Source: Actinomycetota bacterium (GTDB lineage Bacteria > Actinomycetota > Acidimicrobiia > Acidimicrobiales > Ilumatobacteraceae). From it: 51,730 nucleotides of DNA. This document shows positions 50,382 to 51,730 of this stretch, in pieces; position 1 is the first letter of the stretch; each line of letters starts with the position of its first letter. The notes under the pieces are model-generated. The model saw only the letters and a program-made list of their open reading frames with translations. It had not been told where the DNA came from and did not search any database. The DNA is taken from NCBI GenBank assembly GCA_026393475.1, contig JAPLAA010000102.1:1-51730 (forward strand). The letters run 5' to 3'. Position numbers and translations under genes: made by a program.

Positions 50382-50414
50382 ATTCTGCTCCGAGCATGGT
50401 GCTCGCTGTACGTT
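50382..50414. promoter_or_regulatory. Divergent leaderless promoter pair
   Basis: ATTCTG at 50382-50387 (CAGAAT on the minus strand) is 6 nt from the ATG at 50375. TACGTT at 50409-50414 on the + strand is 7 nt from the GTG at 50422. The gap is 46 bp, so the two promoters overlap. Confidence 0.45.
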
Positions 50415-50421
50415 GAGCGAT

Positions 50422-51216
50422 GTGACACAAGGACCAGACACGGGCCGCATCCGCCGATTCGTCGATCTCCGCGGCCCGGAGGTCGCAGATCGCATCACCG
50501 AGCGCAGCATCTTCGTGCAACCGCTGGGAGCGATCGAGCAGCACGGCCCGCATCTGCCGTTGAGCACCGACACGGTGATCGCCACGGCCGTCGCCGAGGC
50601 GGCGATCGATCAGTTCGGTGACGAGGTCGACGCCTGGCTCCTGCCCACGCTGCAGTACACGAAGTCCAACGAGCACGCGTGGTCGCCGGGCACGATCTGG
50701 CTGTCGGCCGACACGCTGCTGTCGGTGCTCGACGACATCGGTCGTTGCATCGCCACCACCCCGGCCGAGCGCCTGGTGTTCTTCAACGGTCACGGCGGTA
50801 ACAGCGCCCTGGCCAACGTCGCGATCCGCGAGGTGCGGCTCGCCCACGGGCTGCGCACGTTCCTCGCCCATCCGGGCGTCCCGCCCGACCAGGGTGGCAC
50901 CTCGCCGGCGAACGAGCTTGGCATGGGGGTGCACGGCGGCACCGACGAGACGTCGATCATGCTGCACCTCGCGCCAGAGCTCGTGCGGATGGAGCTGGCC
51001 GAGCGGCGCGTGCCCGAGAAGATCGCGCTCAACCGGTACGTGCGCTTCGGCGGGCGGGTGAGCTTCGGGTGGCTGTCGAACGACTTCAATCCCGACGGCT
51101 ACGTCGGCGATCCCACGCATGCGACGGCCGAGCTCGGCAAGCAACTGTTCGACGGTGCGGTGCAGGCGTTCGGCGAAGCGCTGCGCGAGATCGCCGTGTT
51201 CGACTTCGGCCGTTGA
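50422..51216 (+). CDS. Creatininase family amidohydrolase
   Basis: Metal-dependent amidohydrolase of 264 aa. Metal ligands appear in PLGAIEQHGPHLPLSTDTVI (Glu, His, Asp) and NGHGGNSALANVAI; the later VHGGTDETSIML holds the further conserved Glu. The family includes creatinine amidohydrolase, mycofactocin protein MftE and 2-amino-5-formylamino-pyrimidine hydrolase; no mycofactocin genes are nearby. The carbamoylase-like gene downstream suggests turnover of a cyclic or linear amide. GTG 50422 is used because the overlapping upstream ATG runs into TGA at once. Confidence 0.87.
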   Translation: MTQGPDTGRIRRFVDLRGPEVADRITERSIFVQPLGAIEQHGPHLPLSTDTVIATAVAEAAIDQFGDEVDAWLLPTLQYTKSNEHAWSPGTIWLSADTLLSVLDDIGRCIATTPAERLVFFNGHGGNSALANVAIREVRLAHGLRTFLAHPGVPPDQGGTSPANELGMGVHGGTDETSIMLHLAPELVRMELAERRVPEKIALNRYVRFGGRVSFGWLSNDFNPDGYVGDPTHATAELGKQLFDGAVQAFGEALREIAVFDFGR

Positions 51217-51261
51217 CCCGCGGCTGATCCGGTTTCGCGAGGGCACAGAGGGGACGACGAC

Positions 51262-51730
51262 ATGACCATCGACCACGGCGGACTGCGTGTCGACATCGAT
51301 CGACTCGTCGCCCGGCTCGACGCGCTGGGCGAGATCGGTGCGGTCCTCGGACCCGCCGGTGAACGGGGATGCGCACGGCTCGCACTCACCGACGACGATC
51401 GGCTCGGCCGCGATCTGGTGATCGGTTGGATGCGCGACCTGGGTCTCGCGGTCACGATCGACGCAGTGGGCAACGTGGTCGGCGTCCGCGCCGGCGACGA
51501 TCCGACGCTCGCTCCGGTGATGATGGGATCGCACATCGACACGGTCCGCACCGGCGGCCGGTTCGACGGCAACCTCGGTGTGCTCGGCGGCCTCGAGGTG
51601 ATCGAGACGCTCGAGCAGCACGGCATCCGCACCCGGCACCCGGTCGCGGTCGCGTACTTCACCAACGAGGAGGGCGCTCGGTTCCAGCCGGACATGCTCG
51701 GCAGCCTCGTGTACGTGGGTGGGATGGCGC
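51262..51730 (+). CDS. M20-family Zn amidohydrolase (N-carbamoylase/allantoate type), 5' part
   Basis: The first 156 codons of a gene that runs off the window end. The frame opens at ATG 51262 after AGGGGACGACGAC, and encodes VIGWMRDLGLAV, DAVGNVVGVRAG, MGSHIDTVRTGGRFDGNLG and FTNEEGARFQPDMLGS. These are the zinc-binding His, Asp and Glu motifs of the M20 N-carbamoyl-L-amino-acid hydrolase/allantoate amidohydrolase group. It follows the creatininase by 45 bp in the same direction, probably one operon. The 3' half with the dimerisation domain is not visible, so substrate is open. Confidence 0.85.
   Translation, partial: MTIDHGGLRVDIDRLVARLDALGEIGAVLGPAGERGCARLALTDDDRLGRDLVIGWMRDLGLAVTIDAVGNVVGVRAGDDPTLAPVMMGSHIDTVRTGGRFDGNLGVLGGLEVIETLEQHGIRTRHPVAVAYFTNEEGARFQPDMLGSLVYVGGMA

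Overview
The window is GC-rich, gene-dense actinobacterial chromosome. A DprE2-like ketoreductase and an AftD-like arabinosyltransferase, without any mycolate gene in view, together with many -10 boxes placed 6-9 nt before start codons (leaderless transcripts), suggest a member of the Acidimicrobiia, possibly near Ilumatobacter. That placement is an inference from gene content, not a database result. I see no rRNA, tRNA, CRISPR array, IS element or prophage. No stretch longer than about 300 bases lacks a gene; the longest gaps are 40043-40273 and 48620-48830, and both hold regulatory signals.

Layout. 57-5459: DprE2-like reductase, an MFS exporter, nicotinate phosphoribosyltransferase and an ECF sigma/membrane-protein pair. 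5592-31622: a long cell-envelope glycan region. It holds GT-C membrane transferases, a GT4, two divergent translationally coupled operons (unknown 132-aa protein, GMC oxidoreductase and two NAD-dependent SDRs on one side; polyprenol-phosphate mannose synthase and two paralogous membrane proteins on the other), a GT2-GtrA fusion, three acyltransferase-3 proteins (two with SGNH domains), an AftD-like arabinofuranosyltransferase and a PIG-V-like mannosyltransferase. 31636-33911: a DNA glycosylase, a miniature TIMP/NTR-like protein and a crotonase. 33971-40042: a complete oligopeptide/dipeptide ABC importer whose lipoprotein gene is separated from the permease genes by a perfect 16-bp hairpin. 40274-51730: a DUF5522 protein, PPK2 kinase, three-subunit molybdenum hydroxylase, acyl-CoA ligase, purine-type phosphoribosyltransferase, M50 metalloprotease, CrtI-like oxidoreductase, creatininase and the start of an M20 carbamoylase.

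How the genes fit together. The envelope region looks like a lipid-linked sugar pathway. DprE2 and the Ppm-like synthase make polyprenyl-phosphate sugars, the GtrA domain may flip them, GT-C enzymes including AftD and PIG-V use them outside, and the acyltransferases decorate the product. The right-hand end looks catabolic for N-heterocycles or purines (Mo hydroxylase, phosphoribosyltransferase, creatininase, carbamoylase), although the genes are not one operon.

Most notable observations. (1) A near-complete yybP-ykoY manganese riboswitch lies at 48665-48758, upstream of a site-2-type metalloprotease rather than an obvious Mn exporter. (2) A dispersed stem-internal-loop-stem repeat family sits between convergent genes, three elements at 8741-8884 and one at 33920-33960. 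(3) A coupled FAD oxidase/SDR operon is linked head-to-head with a polyprenol-phosphate sugar operon and could be an undescribed DprE1/DprE2-like redox system. (4) Short in-frame tandem repeats of 9 or 12 bp recur in terminal regions of envelope proteins.
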